From the NCBI RefSeq assembly GCF_000805385.1, contig NZ_JTJW01000008.1:248001-312000 (forward strand): a DNA stretch of 64,000 bases. The letters are read 5' to 3'. Below the pieces are notes generated by a model. The model worked only from the letters and a program-made list of their open reading frames with translations. It did not search any database and was not told where the DNA came from. The position numbers and the translations under genes were made by a program. Of this stretch, positions 23,777-32,447 are shown piece by piece. Source of the DNA: Mycolicibacterium setense. GTDB taxonomy: Bacteria > Actinomycetota > Actinomycetes > Mycobacteriales > Mycobacteriaceae. Each line of letters opens with the position of its first letter. The stretch's first letter is position 1.

Positions 23777-23821
23777 TCACCCGACCGGCCGCCCGCGCGG
23801 CACCGGTCGCACAATGGACCG

Positions 23822-24253
23822 ATGCGTGTTCTGGTGCAGCGGGTGACATCTGCGCGGGTGACGGTCGGCGGCGAAGTCGTCGGCGCGATCGAGCCCAATC
23901 CCCAGGGGCTGCTCGCCTTGGTCGGGGTGACCCACGACGACGACGCCGACAAGGCCCGGCGGATGGCTGAAAAGCTCTGGCAGTTGAGGATTCTCGACGG
24001 CGAGAAATCCGCGTCCGATACTGCCGCCCCCATCCTGGTGATCAGTCAGTTCACGTTGTATGCCAATACCGACAAGGGCAGGCGGCCGTCGTGGAATGCG
24101 GCCGCCCCCGGTCCGGTCGCCGAACCGCTGGTGGCCGAATTCGCCGACGCACTGAAAGAGTTGGGCGCGGTCGTGCAAACGGGAGTTTTCGGTGCGCATA
24201 TGCACGTGGAACTAGTCAATGACGGACCGGTAACGGTGCTGCTCGAGCTGTGA
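23822..24253 (+). CDS. dtd: D-aminoacyl-tRNA deacylase
   Basis: Removes D-amino acids (and glycine mischarged on tRNA-Ala) from tRNA, a translation proofreading enzyme. The family motifs SQFTLYA (about residues 75-81, with the key Thr/Ser) and the cross-subunit Gly-Pro motif NDGPVT (133-138) are intact. The 143 residues are of normal size. The ATG at 23822 starts MRVLVQRVTSARVTV, typical of the family. It sits alone between a darcynin-like gene and a DoxX gene; in M. tuberculosis dtd is elsewhere (Rv1897c). Confidence 0.94.
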   Translation: MRVLVQRVTSARVTVGGEVVGAIEPNPQGLLALVGVTHDDDADKARRMAEKLWQLRILDGEKSASDTAAPILVISQFTLYANTDKGRRPSWNAAAPGPVAEPLVAEFADALKELGAVVQTGVFGAHMHVELVNDGPVTVLLEL

Positions 24254-24285
24254 GATTGCTGGGAAATTCGGCGTATCGTCGGCCC

Positions 24286-24795
24286 ATGACGACCAACTTC
24301 GACACTCGGCTGGCGAGCTACTCCTCGCCTGTGTTGAGCATTTTTCGCATCATTTTCGGCGTGTTGTTTGCGCTGCACGGCAGCATGAAACTGTTCGGCT
24401 GGCCACTGGGCGCATCAATCCCGGTGGGTACCTGGCCCGGCTGGTGGGCAGGCTTGATCGAATTCGTCACCGGTGTGCTCATCGCGCTCGGATTGTTCAC
24501 GCGCATCGCGGCATTCATCGCCTCGGGTCATATGGCCGTGGCATATTTCTGGATGCACTGGCCACCGCTGGAGGGTCCATCGGGGAGCTTCTGGCCCTTC
24601 GACCAGCAGATGGGCGGCAACGGCGGCGAGCTGGCCATCCTGTACTGCTTCGCGTTCCTGCTCCTGGCCACCACCGGCGCGGGAACGCTGTCGGTGGACG
24701 GCCGCCGTCGCGCCGGAATCACCCGGACGACCGCGGTCAGGACGAGTGGACCGGCCGACCGCGGCGGCCTGCTCAGCCGTTGGCGCCGCCGTTAG
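24286..24795 (+). CDS. DoxX-family membrane protein
   Basis: A 169-residue membrane protein with four predicted helices. The DoxX pattern is visible: IFRIIFGVLFALHGSMKLFGW (helix 1), WWAGLIEFVTGVLIALGLFTRIAAF (helix 2/loop), ASGHMAVAYFWMH and YCFAFLLLATTGAG. The C-terminus is a basic tail. In mycobacteria, DoxX proteins partner with superoxide dismutase in redox defence, but no such partner is here. The ATG at 24286 is preferred over an upstream in-frame start overlapping dtd. Its TAG overlaps the convergent luciferase-like gene by four bases (TTAG, 24792-24795). Confidence 0.82.
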   Translation: MTTNFDTRLASYSSPVLSIFRIIFGVLFALHGSMKLFGWPLGASIPVGTWPGWWAGLIEFVTGVLIALGLFTRIAAFIASGHMAVAYFWMHWPPLEGPSGSFWPFDQQMGGNGGELAILYCFAFLLLATTGAGTLSVDGRRRAGITRTTAVRTSGPADRGGLLSRWRRR

Positions 24796-25652
24796 CCGTC
24801 CAGCGCGAGGTCTTCGCGGAACCGCTTCAGTCCGTCGATCTTCTGCGCCAGGGTGGCCTCGGGGCCGCTGTAGAACATCCAGGGCATCGTGATGATGCCC
24901 TGGATGCCGCCTGCCTCGGCACGCGCGTAGTGCTCGGGGGTGAAGGCGTCGGCGAGCGGTGTGATGACGGTGAAATCATCCATCGTCAAACCTTTTTCGG
25001 CGCGCAGCTCGCGTAACCTGCCGACCCGCTGCAGGGCGGCCTCGGTGGAGATCAGATCCCCGATCCAGCCGTCGTGCCGCGCCGCGCGGCGCAGCGCGAC
25101 GTCGGAAAGTCCCCCGACGTAGATCGGGATCGGTGGCGGCGTTGGCTCCATCTCGAGGCGCGGGGTGGAGTAGAACTCCCCGTCGAACTCGGTCCAGCCG
25201 GGTTCCCACAGCTTCTTCATCAATTCCAGCATTTCGTCGGTACGCTTGCCGCGTCGCGCGAACTGCTGTCCCAGCAACTCGAACTCGTCCTCGCACCAAC
25301 CCACCCCGACGCCGAGTTCGAGCCGTCCTTCAGCCAGATAAGCCGCGGTGCCAATGGCTTTCGCGGCCGAGTACGGGTCGCGCATCGCGGGCAGGTACAC
25401 CGTGGTGACGAACTTCAGCCGGGTGGTGACCAGCGCGAGCGCCCCGATCATCACCCACGGGTCCGGCCAGTCGGTGAACGCCTCCCACCGCCGCTTGCCG
25501 TCCTTGGTGTACGGATACGGCGTGCGCAGTGTCTCAAGGTTCACCACATGATCCGGGATGCCCATGCCGTCATAGCCGAGATCGTCTGCGGCCCTGGCCA
25601 CTTCGACGGCCTCCCGGGTATCCATGAAGGCCATGCTCACGTAGAACTTCAT
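24792..25652 (-). CDS. LLM-class (luciferase-like) F420-dependent oxidoreductase
   Basis: A 286-residue TIM-barrel flavin/F420 enzyme of the TIGR03619-like group. Visible blocks are EVARAADDLGYDGMGIPDHV, LKFVTTVYLPAMRDPYSAAKAIGTAAYLAEGRLELGVGVGW (partly the cofactor site) and PPIPIYVGG. The mycobacterial setting favours coenzyme F420; the substrate is unknown. The ATG at 25652 overlaps the stop of the upstream thioesterase gene (ATGA), so the two are coupled. The 3' end overlaps DoxX on the other strand. Confidence 0.82.
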   Translation of the reverse strand: MKFYVSMAFMDTREAVEVARAADDLGYDGMGIPDHVVNLETLRTPYPYTKDGKRRWEAFTDWPDPWVMIGALALVTTRLKFVTTVYLPAMRDPYSAAKAIGTAAYLAEGRLELGVGVGWCEDEFELLGQQFARRGKRTDEMLELMKKLWEPGWTEFDGEFYSTPRLEMEPTPPPIPIYVGGLSDVALRRAARHDGWIGDLISTEAALQRVGRLRELRAEKGLTMDDFTVITPLADAFTPEHYARAEAGGIQGIITMPWMFYSGPEATLAQKIDGLKRFREDLALDG

Positions 25653-26278
25653 CCGGCATCCCGAGCCCATGCCGGCGTGATGAAGATGCCCTCGGCTTCG
25701 ACGGTGATCCCGTCGGCGTCGCTGATATGGCCCCGCGCAAAGGTTTTCACACCTTCGGTCCGGTCGATGTAGGCCTCGGCGCGCAACGGCCCCAGCGGCG
25801 TGCCGCGGCGATAACGGCAGGTGATGGTCCCGGTGTAGCGCGGCTCGTTCAGTCCGCCACTGGCCACTTCACCGAGAATATGGTCGAGCACCAACGCGCA
25901 GATTCCGCCGTGCACCCAGCCCAGCGGGCCTTCATAGGCCGCGCCCAAGACGAATTCACTCCAGCAGCCACCGTCGTCGGAGTGTTCGATCACCAGCGGC
26001 GGAGCCAGTGCGTTGCGCAGTCCGACGACCGGGTTGGCCCACACCACCGGGCGGTTGGTCTCGGCGTGCAGCATGGCCTGGGGCCCGTCGCGCTGCTCGC
26101 GGCGCAGCGAGGCGGTGATGGCCTCGACCGCTGCGGTGGCCTCGGAGATGGTCTGTGGGTCCACCTCGGTGCGCACGCCGGCGTCCACGAGTTCGCGCAT
26201 CGCCCGCGCGAACGGCTCGTAGAGGGCTTCGAGCCGATCGTGCTCGGCCGCGCTGATGACGTCGAACGTGTGCTGCAT
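25649..26278 (-). CDS. hotdog-fold thioesterase (PaaI-like)
   Basis: A 209-residue acyl-CoA thioesterase candidate. The first ~85 residues are a helical extension; the hotdog domain follows, with the helix motif LGWVHGGICALVLDHILGEV, where HGG and Asp are typical of the PaaI group. The later strand TGTITCRYRRGTPLG and GHISDADGITVEAEGIFI also fit. The ATG at 26278 is the only good start. A possible -10 (TATAAC on the minus strand, 26303-26298) precedes it. It is the first gene of a two-gene operon with the F420-type oxidoreductase. Confidence 0.82.
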   Translation of the reverse strand: MQHTFDVISAAEHDRLEALYEPFARAMRELVDAGVRTEVDPQTISEATAAVEAITASLRREQRDGPQAMLHAETNRPVVWANPVVGLRNALAPPLVIEHSDDGGCWSEFVLGAAYEGPLGWVHGGICALVLDHILGEVASGGLNEPRYTGTITCRYRRGTPLGPLRAEAYIDRTEGVKTFARGHISDADGITVEAEGIFITPAWARDAG

Positions 26279-26396
26279 CCGGACTCCCAGTGAATTGGTT
26301 ATACGCCCTTATTAACACCACCTACTGCGACGTCCCGCACGCGGGGGCCACTATTCACCGCGCAATCCGCCTGGCTACTCCCCGCTCCAGCACCTG

Positions 26397-26413
26397 CGGC
26401 GGCTCAGCCGCCG
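26397..26413. terminator. hairpin with the glnE stop codon in its loop
   Basis: CGGCGGC (26397-26403) and GCCGCCG (26407-26413) flank TCA, which is the glnE TGA read from the other strand. A 7-bp GC stem thus closes on the stop codon itself. No U-tract follows. Confidence 0.4.
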
Positions 26414-29406
26414 AAAATCTTCCGGACCACGCCCTTGGCCCGCCGGGTCACCCTCAGGTAGTTGTCGAGAAACTCCCCGCCGTCGTCGCTGCCCCAGCCG
26501 GCCGCCAGAGCGACCGCATTGAGCTGACGGCCCGGGCCTGGCAACTGATCGGTCGGCTTGCCGCGCACCAGCACCAGGGCGTTGCGTGCCCGTGTGGCCG
26601 TCAACCAGGCATCGCGCAACAGCTCGACGTCGCTCTCCGGCACCAGCTCTGCCGCGCCGATCGCATCGAGGGTCTGCAATGTCGAGGTGTTGTGCAGCGC
26701 AGGCACATCGTGTGCGTAGCGCAGTTGCAGCAGCTGCACGGTCCACTCGATGTCGGCGAGCCCGCCGCGACCCAGTTTGGTGTGCGTGTTGGGATCCGCG
26801 CCGCGCGGTAGACGTTCGGCGTCCACCCGGGCCTTGATGCGGCGGATCTCCTGGACGGCCTCCGCCGATACCCCGCCGGAGGGGTAACGGGTCTTGTCGG
26901 CCATGAGCAGAAAGCGTTCGCCGAGTTCCCGATCGCCGGCCACCCGGTGGGCCCGCAGCAGCGCCTGGATCTCCCACGGCTGGGCCCATTGTTCGTAGTA
27001 GGCCCCGTACGAGGCCAGGGTGCGCACCAGCGGGCCGTTGCGCCCTTCCGGCCGCAGTCCGGTGTCGACCTCCAGCGGCGGATCCGCGCTCGGTGTACCC
27101 AGCAGCGCCCGGACCTGCTCGGCGACGCTCACCGACCAGCGCACCGCCACCGATTCCTCCACCCCGGCGGCCGGTTCGCACACGAACATCACGTCGGCGT
27201 CAGAGCCGTAGCCCAGCTCGCCGCCACCGAGACGGCCCATGCCGATGACCGCGATGCGGGCGGGCACACCGGATTCGGGGGTGTTGGCCCGGATCACCGC
27301 ATTCAGCGCGGCCTGCAGCACCGCGGCCCACACCGAGGTCAGTGCCTTGCAAACGTCGATCACATCGAGCAGCCCCAGCACGTCGGCCGACGCGATGCGG
27401 GCCAGTTCCCGACGGCGCAGCGTGCGTGCGGCGGCGATTCCGCGCACCGGGTCCGGGTGCCGGCCGGCGGAGGCCACCAGGGACCGCGCCACACTGTCTG
27501 GATCGCCGTCGAGCAGTTTCGGCCCGCTGGGGCCGTCGGCATACAGCTGGATCACCTCGGGGGCCCGCATCAGCAGTTCCGGGATGTAGGCGGAGGTGCC
27601 GAGCACGCGCATCAGTCGCTTGGCCACCGCCCCCTCGTCACGCAGGGTCGACAGATACCAACGCTGCTCGGCGAGCTCCTCGCTGATCCGCCGGTAGGCC
27701 AGCAGGCCGGTGTCCGGGTCGGGCGTGTCCGACAGCCAGTCCAGCAGGGTCGGCAACAGCACCTGTTGCACCCTCGCGCGGCGTCCGCCCTGGCCGGTCA
27801 GTGCGGCCAGGTGGGTCAGTGCGCTCTGCGGGCCCTCGTAACCCAGTGCGGCAAGCTGACGTTCAGCGGCCTCGGTGCTCATCCCGGCGCCGATACCCAC
27901 GGCCGGCTGGCCCACCGATTCCAGCAGCGGCTGGTAGAAGAGCTTGGCGTGCAATCGTGACACCCGCATGCTCTGCCGTTTGAGTTCCTCACGCAGCACA
28001 CCCTGGGCGTCGTTGCGGCCGTCGGGGCGGACGTGCGCGGCCCGCGCCAACCAACGGTAGGCCTCGTCGTCGCTGTCGTCGGGCAGCATGTGGGTCCGCT
28101 TGAGCCGCTGCAGCTGCAGCCGGTGCTCGAGCAGCCGTAGGAACTCGTAGGAGGCGGTCATGTTGGCGGTGTCGTCACGCCCGATGTATCCGCCCTCACC
28201 GAGCGCCGTCAACGCGTCGACCGTCGATGCCACGTGCAGCAGGTCGTCATTGCGTCCGTGCACCAATTGCAAGAGCTGGACCGCGAATTCGACGTCGCGC
28301 AAGCCTCCGGTGCCCAGTTTGAGTTCGCGGGCCCGCACTCCGGCCGGGACGAGTTCCTCGACGCGCCGACGCATGGCCTGTACTTCGGATACGAAATCCT
28401 CGCGCTCGCAGGCTGTCCAGACCATGGGCATCAGGGCGTCGATGTAAGCCTTACCGAGTTCAGGATCGCCCGCGGCGGGGCGCGCCTTGAGCAGCGCTTG
28501 GAACTCCCAGGTTTTCGCCCACCGCTGGTAATAGGCGATGTGCGATTCGAGTGTCCGGACCAGTTGGCCGCGTTTGCCTTCCGGCCGCAGCGCGGCGTCG
28601 ACCTCGAAGAAGGCCTCGCCGGCGAACTGCATCATCTCGCCCGCGACTCGGGTGGCGGTGGCCAGGTTGTCGTCACCGTCGCCGTCGAGGACGGGCTCCC
28701 CGACGAAGATGACGTCGACGTCGCTGACGTAATTGAGCTCGCGCGCACCGCATTTGCCCATGGCGATGACCGCAAGCCGAGGTTCGATGCCGTCCTCGCA
28801 CACGACGCGGGTGGCGACTGTCAGTGCTGCACCCAACGCGGCGTCGGCCAGGTCGGACAGGTGCGCGGCCACCTCGACGAAAGGCAGAACCGGCTCGTTC
28901 TCGACGGTGGAGGCCACATCGAGTGCGCCGAGGACCAACAGCCGGTCCCGGTAGAGGTCCCGCAGCGCGGGCACGGCACTGCTTGTGCCCCTGTCGATCT
29001 CGGCGTCGCGGGCGGCAGCGGTGAAGACACTGTGCAGCTCCCCGACATCCGGGAGTACGACGCTGCCGGCGAGCAACCGCCACGACTGCGGGTGGGCGAT
29101 GAGGTGGTCGCCGAGGGCCAGGGAGGATCCGAGGATGCCGAACAGCCGGCCACGCAGGGCCCGGTCGGTCAGCAGTTGGCGGTTGAGCTCGTCCGCATCC
29201 GGCCCGAGGGCGTCGGCCAGCCGCACCATGGCCAGCAGCGCGATGTCGGCGTCGGGTGCCCGCGACAGCGACCACAGCAGTTCGACATGCGCGTCGGTGT
29301 TCCAGCCGAGCTGTTCCAAATGGGCCGGCGCCTGGGGATGCACCAGACCGAGCCGACCGACGCTGGGCAGTTTCGGGCGATCGGTTACAGGCTTTGGCAC
29401 GTTCAC
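26404..29406 (-). CDS. glnE: glutamine synthetase adenylyltransferase / adenylyl-removing enzyme
   Basis: Bifunctional regulator that adds AMP to, and removes it from, Tyr406 of GlnA1. Two nucleotidyltransferase domains are visible, the first with NYVSDVDVIFVGEP (about residue 230) and the second with GYGSDADVMFVCEP (about residue 735), each carrying the metal-binding Asp-x-Asp. Each is followed by an FEVDAALRPEG or LEVDTGLRPEG block and a GRGGLADIEWTVQLLQL-type helix. At about 1000 residues it is full length (994 in M. tuberculosis). The start is uncertain: a TTG at 29421 and GTGs at 29406 and 29400 are in frame; 29406 fits the family best. It lies 37 bases downstream of glnA2. Confidence 0.92.
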   Translation of the reverse strand: MNVPKPVTDRPKLPSVGRLGLVHPQAPAHLEQLGWNTDAHVELLWSLSRAPDADIALLAMVRLADALGPDADELNRQLLTDRALRGRLFGILGSSLALGDHLIAHPQSWRLLAGSVVLPDVGELHSVFTAAARDAEIDRGTSSAVPALRDLYRDRLLVLGALDVASTVENEPVLPFVEVAAHLSDLADAALGAALTVATRVVCEDGIEPRLAVIAMGKCGARELNYVSDVDVIFVGEPVLDGDGDDNLATATRVAGEMMQFAGEAFFEVDAALRPEGKRGQLVRTLESHIAYYQRWAKTWEFQALLKARPAAGDPELGKAYIDALMPMVWTACEREDFVSEVQAMRRRVEELVPAGVRARELKLGTGGLRDVEFAVQLLQLVHGRNDDLLHVASTVDALTALGEGGYIGRDDTANMTASYEFLRLLEHRLQLQRLKRTHMLPDDSDDEAYRWLARAAHVRPDGRNDAQGVLREELKRQSMRVSRLHAKLFYQPLLESVGQPAVGIGAGMSTEAAERQLAALGYEGPQSALTHLAALTGQGGRRARVQQVLLPTLLDWLSDTPDPDTGLLAYRRISEELAEQRWYLSTLRDEGAVAKRLMRVLGTSAYIPELLMRAPEVIQLYADGPSGPKLLDGDPDSVARSLVASAGRHPDPVRGIAAARTLRRRELARIASADVLGLLDVIDVCKALTSVWAAVLQAALNAVIRANTPESGVPARIAVIGMGRLGGGELGYGSDADVMFVCEPAAGVEESVAVRWSVSVAEQVRALLGTPSADPPLEVDTGLRPEGRNGPLVRTLASYGAYYEQWAQPWEIQALLRAHRVAGDRELGERFLLMADKTRYPSGGVSAEAVQEIRRIKARVDAERLPRGADPNTHTKLGRGGLADIEWTVQLLQLRYAHDVPALHNTSTLQTLDAIGAAELVPESDVELLRDAWLTATRARNALVLVRGKPTDQLPGPGRQLNAVALAAGWGSDDGGEFLDNYLRVTRRAKGVVRKIFGG

Positions 29407-29443
29407 GACGGTAGCGCACAACCAGCCGGCACCGGCGCCGACT

Positions 29444-30784
29444 CTAGAGCGACAGGTAGGTCTTCAGCTCATAGGGGGTGACGTGGCTGCGGTAGTTCTC
29501 CCACTCCGCGCGCTTGTTGCGCAGGAAGTAGTCGAATACGTGCTCCCCCAACGCTTCAGCGACGAGTTCGGAGTTCTCCATGGACTCCAGCGCATTGCCC
29601 AGGCTGGTGGGCAGTTCGCGGTATCCCATGGCACGCCGCTCCTCGGTCGTCAGGCTCCAGACGTTGTCCTCGGCCTGCGGCCCCAGCACGTAGCCCTTCT
29701 CGACGCCGCGAAGTCCGGCGGCCAGCAGCACCGCGAAGGTCAGGTACGGGTTGCATGCCGAGTCAGGGCTGCGGACCTCGACGCGCCGCGACGATGCCTT
29801 GCGCGGCGTGTACATCGGAACCCGCACCAGCGCCGAGCGGTTGGCCGCGCCCCAGGAGGCCGCTGTGGGCGCCTCGCCGCCGTGCACCAGCCGCTTGTAG
29901 GAGTTCACCCACTGGTTGGTGACAGCGCTGATCTCGCTGGCGTGTTCGAGGATGCCTGCGATGAAGGACTTGGCCACATCGGACAGCTGCAGCGGGTCGT
30001 CGGGGCTGTGGAAGGCGTTGGTGTCGCCTTCGAACAGGCTCATGTGGGTGTGCATCGCCGAGCCGGGATGTTCGGCGAACGGCTTGGGCATGAACGACGC
30101 GCGCACGCCGTCGGCCAGCGCGACTTCCTTGACCAGGTAGCGGAAGGTCATCACGTTGTCGGCCATCGAGAGTGCGTCGGCGTAGCGCAGGTCGATCTCC
30201 TGCTGGCCGGGTGCGCCCTCGTGATGGCTGAACTCGACCGAGATGCCCATCTGCTCGAGGGCCTCGATGGCGTGGCGGCGGAAGTTGGGCGCCGAATCGT
30301 GCACTGCCTGGTCGAAGTAGCCGCTGTTGTCCGCGGGCACGGGCACCGATCCGTCGTCGGGGCCGGGCTGCAGCAGGAAGAACTCGATCTCCGGGTGCAC
30401 GTAGCAGGTGAAGCCGAGGTCGCTGGCCTTGGCCAGCTGGCGACGCAGCACATGGCGCGAGTCGGCCCACGACGGCGAGCCGTCGGGCATGGTGATGTCG
30501 CAGAACATGCGCGCCGAGTAGTGCTTGCCTGCACTGGTGGTCCAGGGCAGCACCTGGAACGTGGACGGGTCGGGCCGGGCCACGGTGTCGGATTCCGAGA
30601 CGCGGGCGAATCCTTCGATCGAGGATCCGTCGAATCCGATGCCCTCCTCGAAGGCGCCTTCGAGTTCGGCGGGCGCGATCGCTACCGATTTGAGGTAGCC
30701 GAGGACGTCGGTGAACCACAACCGAACGAATCGGATATCGCGTTCCTCCAGGGTGCGCAGCACGAATTCCTTCTGGCGGTCCAT
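29444..30784 (-). CDS. glnA2: glutamine synthetase-like protein GlnA2
   Basis: Member of the glutamine synthetase family, 446 residues as in M. tuberculosis GlnA2 (Rv2222c). It has FDGSSIEGFARVSESD, EIEFFLLQPG, FSHHEGAPGQQEIDLRY, SAMHTHMSLFEG and NRSALVRVP. The segment aligned with the GlnA1 adenylylation loop reads KGYVLGPQAEDNVWSLT and lacks the tyrosine in the KDLYELPP context, so GlnE probably does not modify it. Its true substrate is debated; in some actinobacteria such paralogues make gamma-glutamyl-polyamines. The ATG at 30784 looks leaderless. glnE follows 37 bases later. Confidence 0.93.
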   Translation of the reverse strand: MDRQKEFVLRTLEERDIRFVRLWFTDVLGYLKSVAIAPAELEGAFEEGIGFDGSSIEGFARVSESDTVARPDPSTFQVLPWTTSAGKHYSARMFCDITMPDGSPSWADSRHVLRRQLAKASDLGFTCYVHPEIEFFLLQPGPDDGSVPVPADNSGYFDQAVHDSAPNFRRHAIEALEQMGISVEFSHHEGAPGQQEIDLRYADALSMADNVMTFRYLVKEVALADGVRASFMPKPFAEHPGSAMHTHMSLFEGDTNAFHSPDDPLQLSDVAKSFIAGILEHASEISAVTNQWVNSYKRLVHGGEAPTAASWGAANRSALVRVPMYTPRKASSRRVEVRSPDSACNPYLTFAVLLAAGLRGVEKGYVLGPQAEDNVWSLTTEERRAMGYRELPTSLGNALESMENSELVAEALGEHVFDYFLRNKRAEWENYRSHVTPYELKTYLSL

Positions 30785-30822
30785 GAGCGCAGCGTATGCA
30801 CCGGCTGTTAAATCTGTGTTAC
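30785..30822 (-). promoter_or_regulatory. candidate leaderless promoter and half GlnR site of glnA2
   Basis: On the minus strand TACGCT (30796-30791) fits the -10 pattern TANNNT and lies six bases from the ATG, implying a leaderless transcript. Upstream, GTAAC-acagat-TTAAC (30822-30807) matches one half of a GlnR box (AC-n9-AC). The second half is absent. Confidence 0.45.
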
Positions 30823-30835
30823 GAGCCTGGAAGAG

Positions 30836-32359
30836 TTAGCACGAGAGGTTGCCCGGCGAGGTCTGGTCGACGAAGAAGCGCAGCACCGCGGTGTCCACGC
30901 AGGCGTCGCCGTTGAAGACCACGGTGTGTTGGCTGCCGGTGAAGGAGATCAGCGCCGCGTCCATCTGACGGGCCAGGTCCACCCCGGCCTGGTACGGCGT
31001 AGCGGGGTCTCCGGTGGTGGACACGACCACGACCTTGCCCGGCCCGGGACCGGTGATGGCATGAGGCGACGACGTCGCAGGGACCGGCCACAGCGCGCAG
31101 ATGTCGCGGGGCGCGTATCCGGTGAACTCGCCGTAGGACATGAACGGTGCCGCGGCACGGAGCCGCTGATCGGCGTCGGCCCATACCGCGGGGTCGGTGG
31201 GGAACGGCGTGTCGACGCAGCGGATCGCGGTGAACGCGTCCTGCAGGTTCTTGTAGCTCCCTGAGGCATCGCGGTGCCAGTAGTCGTCGGCGAGCAACAG
31301 CAGGTCACCGGCGTCGCTGCCGCGTGTCAGCCCGAGCAGCCCACTGGTCAGATAGGGCCAGTACCGGGCTGAGTAGAGGGCGTTGCCGGTCCCGGTGATC
31401 GCGTCGGCGTAGCCGAGGCCGCGTGGGTCCGAGGTGGCGGCCGGTGTGGTCACCAACGGGTCGATCAGTCGGTGGAAGCGGCTGACGAACTGCGTGGGAT
31501 CGGTACCGAGGGGGCAGTCGGCCGATTTCGCGCAGTCCGCGGCGTAGGTGTCGAATGCCTTTTGAAAGCTGGCGAGTTGGCGGATGTTCTTGGTGATCGG
31601 ATCCTGGCTGGGGTCGACGGCCCCGTCGAGCACCATGGTGCGCACCCGGTCGCCGAACTTCTCGGCGTACGCGCCGCCGAGCTCGGTGCCGTACGAGAAG
31701 CCCAGATAATTGATCTGCTCCTCCCCCAGCGCGGCCCGCACGGCATCCATGTCCCGTACCGCGGAGGCGGTGCCGACGTTGGCCAGGAACGGTGCGCCCA
31801 TGCGATCGAGGCACTGCTGGGCGAACCGGCGGTAGAGGTCTTCGATGTGGGCGACTCCGGCCGGGCTGTAATCGGCCATCGGTTCGCGGCGGTAGGCGTC
31901 GATCTCGGCGTCGGTGCGGCAACGCAATTCCGGAGTGGAATGCCCGACGCCCCGCGGATCGAACCCGACCAGATCGAAATGTTCGGTGAGCGGGGAGCCG
32001 GCCAGCGCGGCGCCCATGCCGGCGACGGTGTCCACTGCCGAGGCTCCGGGGCCGCCGGGATTGATGAACAACGCGCCGATCCGGTCACCGCCGGCCGGGA
32101 TCCTGATGACCGCCAATTGTGCTTGTGCGCCTTGAGGATCCGGCGAATCCCATTGGAGGGGTACCCCGACCGTGCCGCATTGCGCGGTCGGGATCGCGGC
32201 CGGATCTTGCACCCACGGGGCGCAACTTCCCCATTCCGGCCCCGATTCCGGCGCGGCTCGTGCGGCAGGCGTGGAAATCGGGCACACCACTGCGGTCGCG
32301 CCGAGCAGCGCCGCCGCCAAAACGCGTATCGCCCCGCCCGCCCACCACACGGCAGTCAT
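30836..32359 (-). CDS. secreted alpha/beta hydrolase, TAP-like C-terminus (Rv2223c-like)
   Basis: Exported serine hydrolase/peptidase candidate of about 507 residues. The N-terminus from the ATG at 32359 has a signal segment (VLAAALLGATAVVCP). The nucleophile elbow is GFSYGTELGG, and the oxyanion region is INPGGPGAS. The TAP-like C-terminal part holds VVVVSTTGDPATPYQAGVDLA (Asp) and TGSQHTVVFNGD (His). A longer start at 32422 is possible. It is a tandem paralogue of the next gene upstream and matches Rv2223c in order. Natural substrates are unknown; a Tyr/Pro-type aminopeptidase activity is usual for the family. Confidence 0.85.
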   Translation of the reverse strand: MTAVWWAGGAIRVLAAALLGATAVVCPISTPAARAAPESGPEWGSCAPWVQDPAAIPTAQCGTVGVPLQWDSPDPQGAQAQLAVIRIPAGGDRIGALFINPGGPGASAVDTVAGMGAALAGSPLTEHFDLVGFDPRGVGHSTPELRCRTDAEIDAYRREPMADYSPAGVAHIEDLYRRFAQQCLDRMGAPFLANVGTASAVRDMDAVRAALGEEQINYLGFSYGTELGGAYAEKFGDRVRTMVLDGAVDPSQDPITKNIRQLASFQKAFDTYAADCAKSADCPLGTDPTQFVSRFHRLIDPLVTTPAATSDPRGLGYADAITGTGNALYSARYWPYLTSGLLGLTRGSDAGDLLLLADDYWHRDASGSYKNLQDAFTAIRCVDTPFPTDPAVWADADQRLRAAAPFMSYGEFTGYAPRDICALWPVPATSSPHAITGPGPGKVVVVSTTGDPATPYQAGVDLARQMDAALISFTGSQHTVVFNGDACVDTAVLRFFVDQTSPGNLSC

Positions 32360-32447
32360 GGTCGCACGGCGCACGGCACCGGGTCTGTGCCTGAAGCCGA
32401 CCAGAGATCGGCCGGAGACCATCCGGTGACCTTGCCGGCCCGATCGG

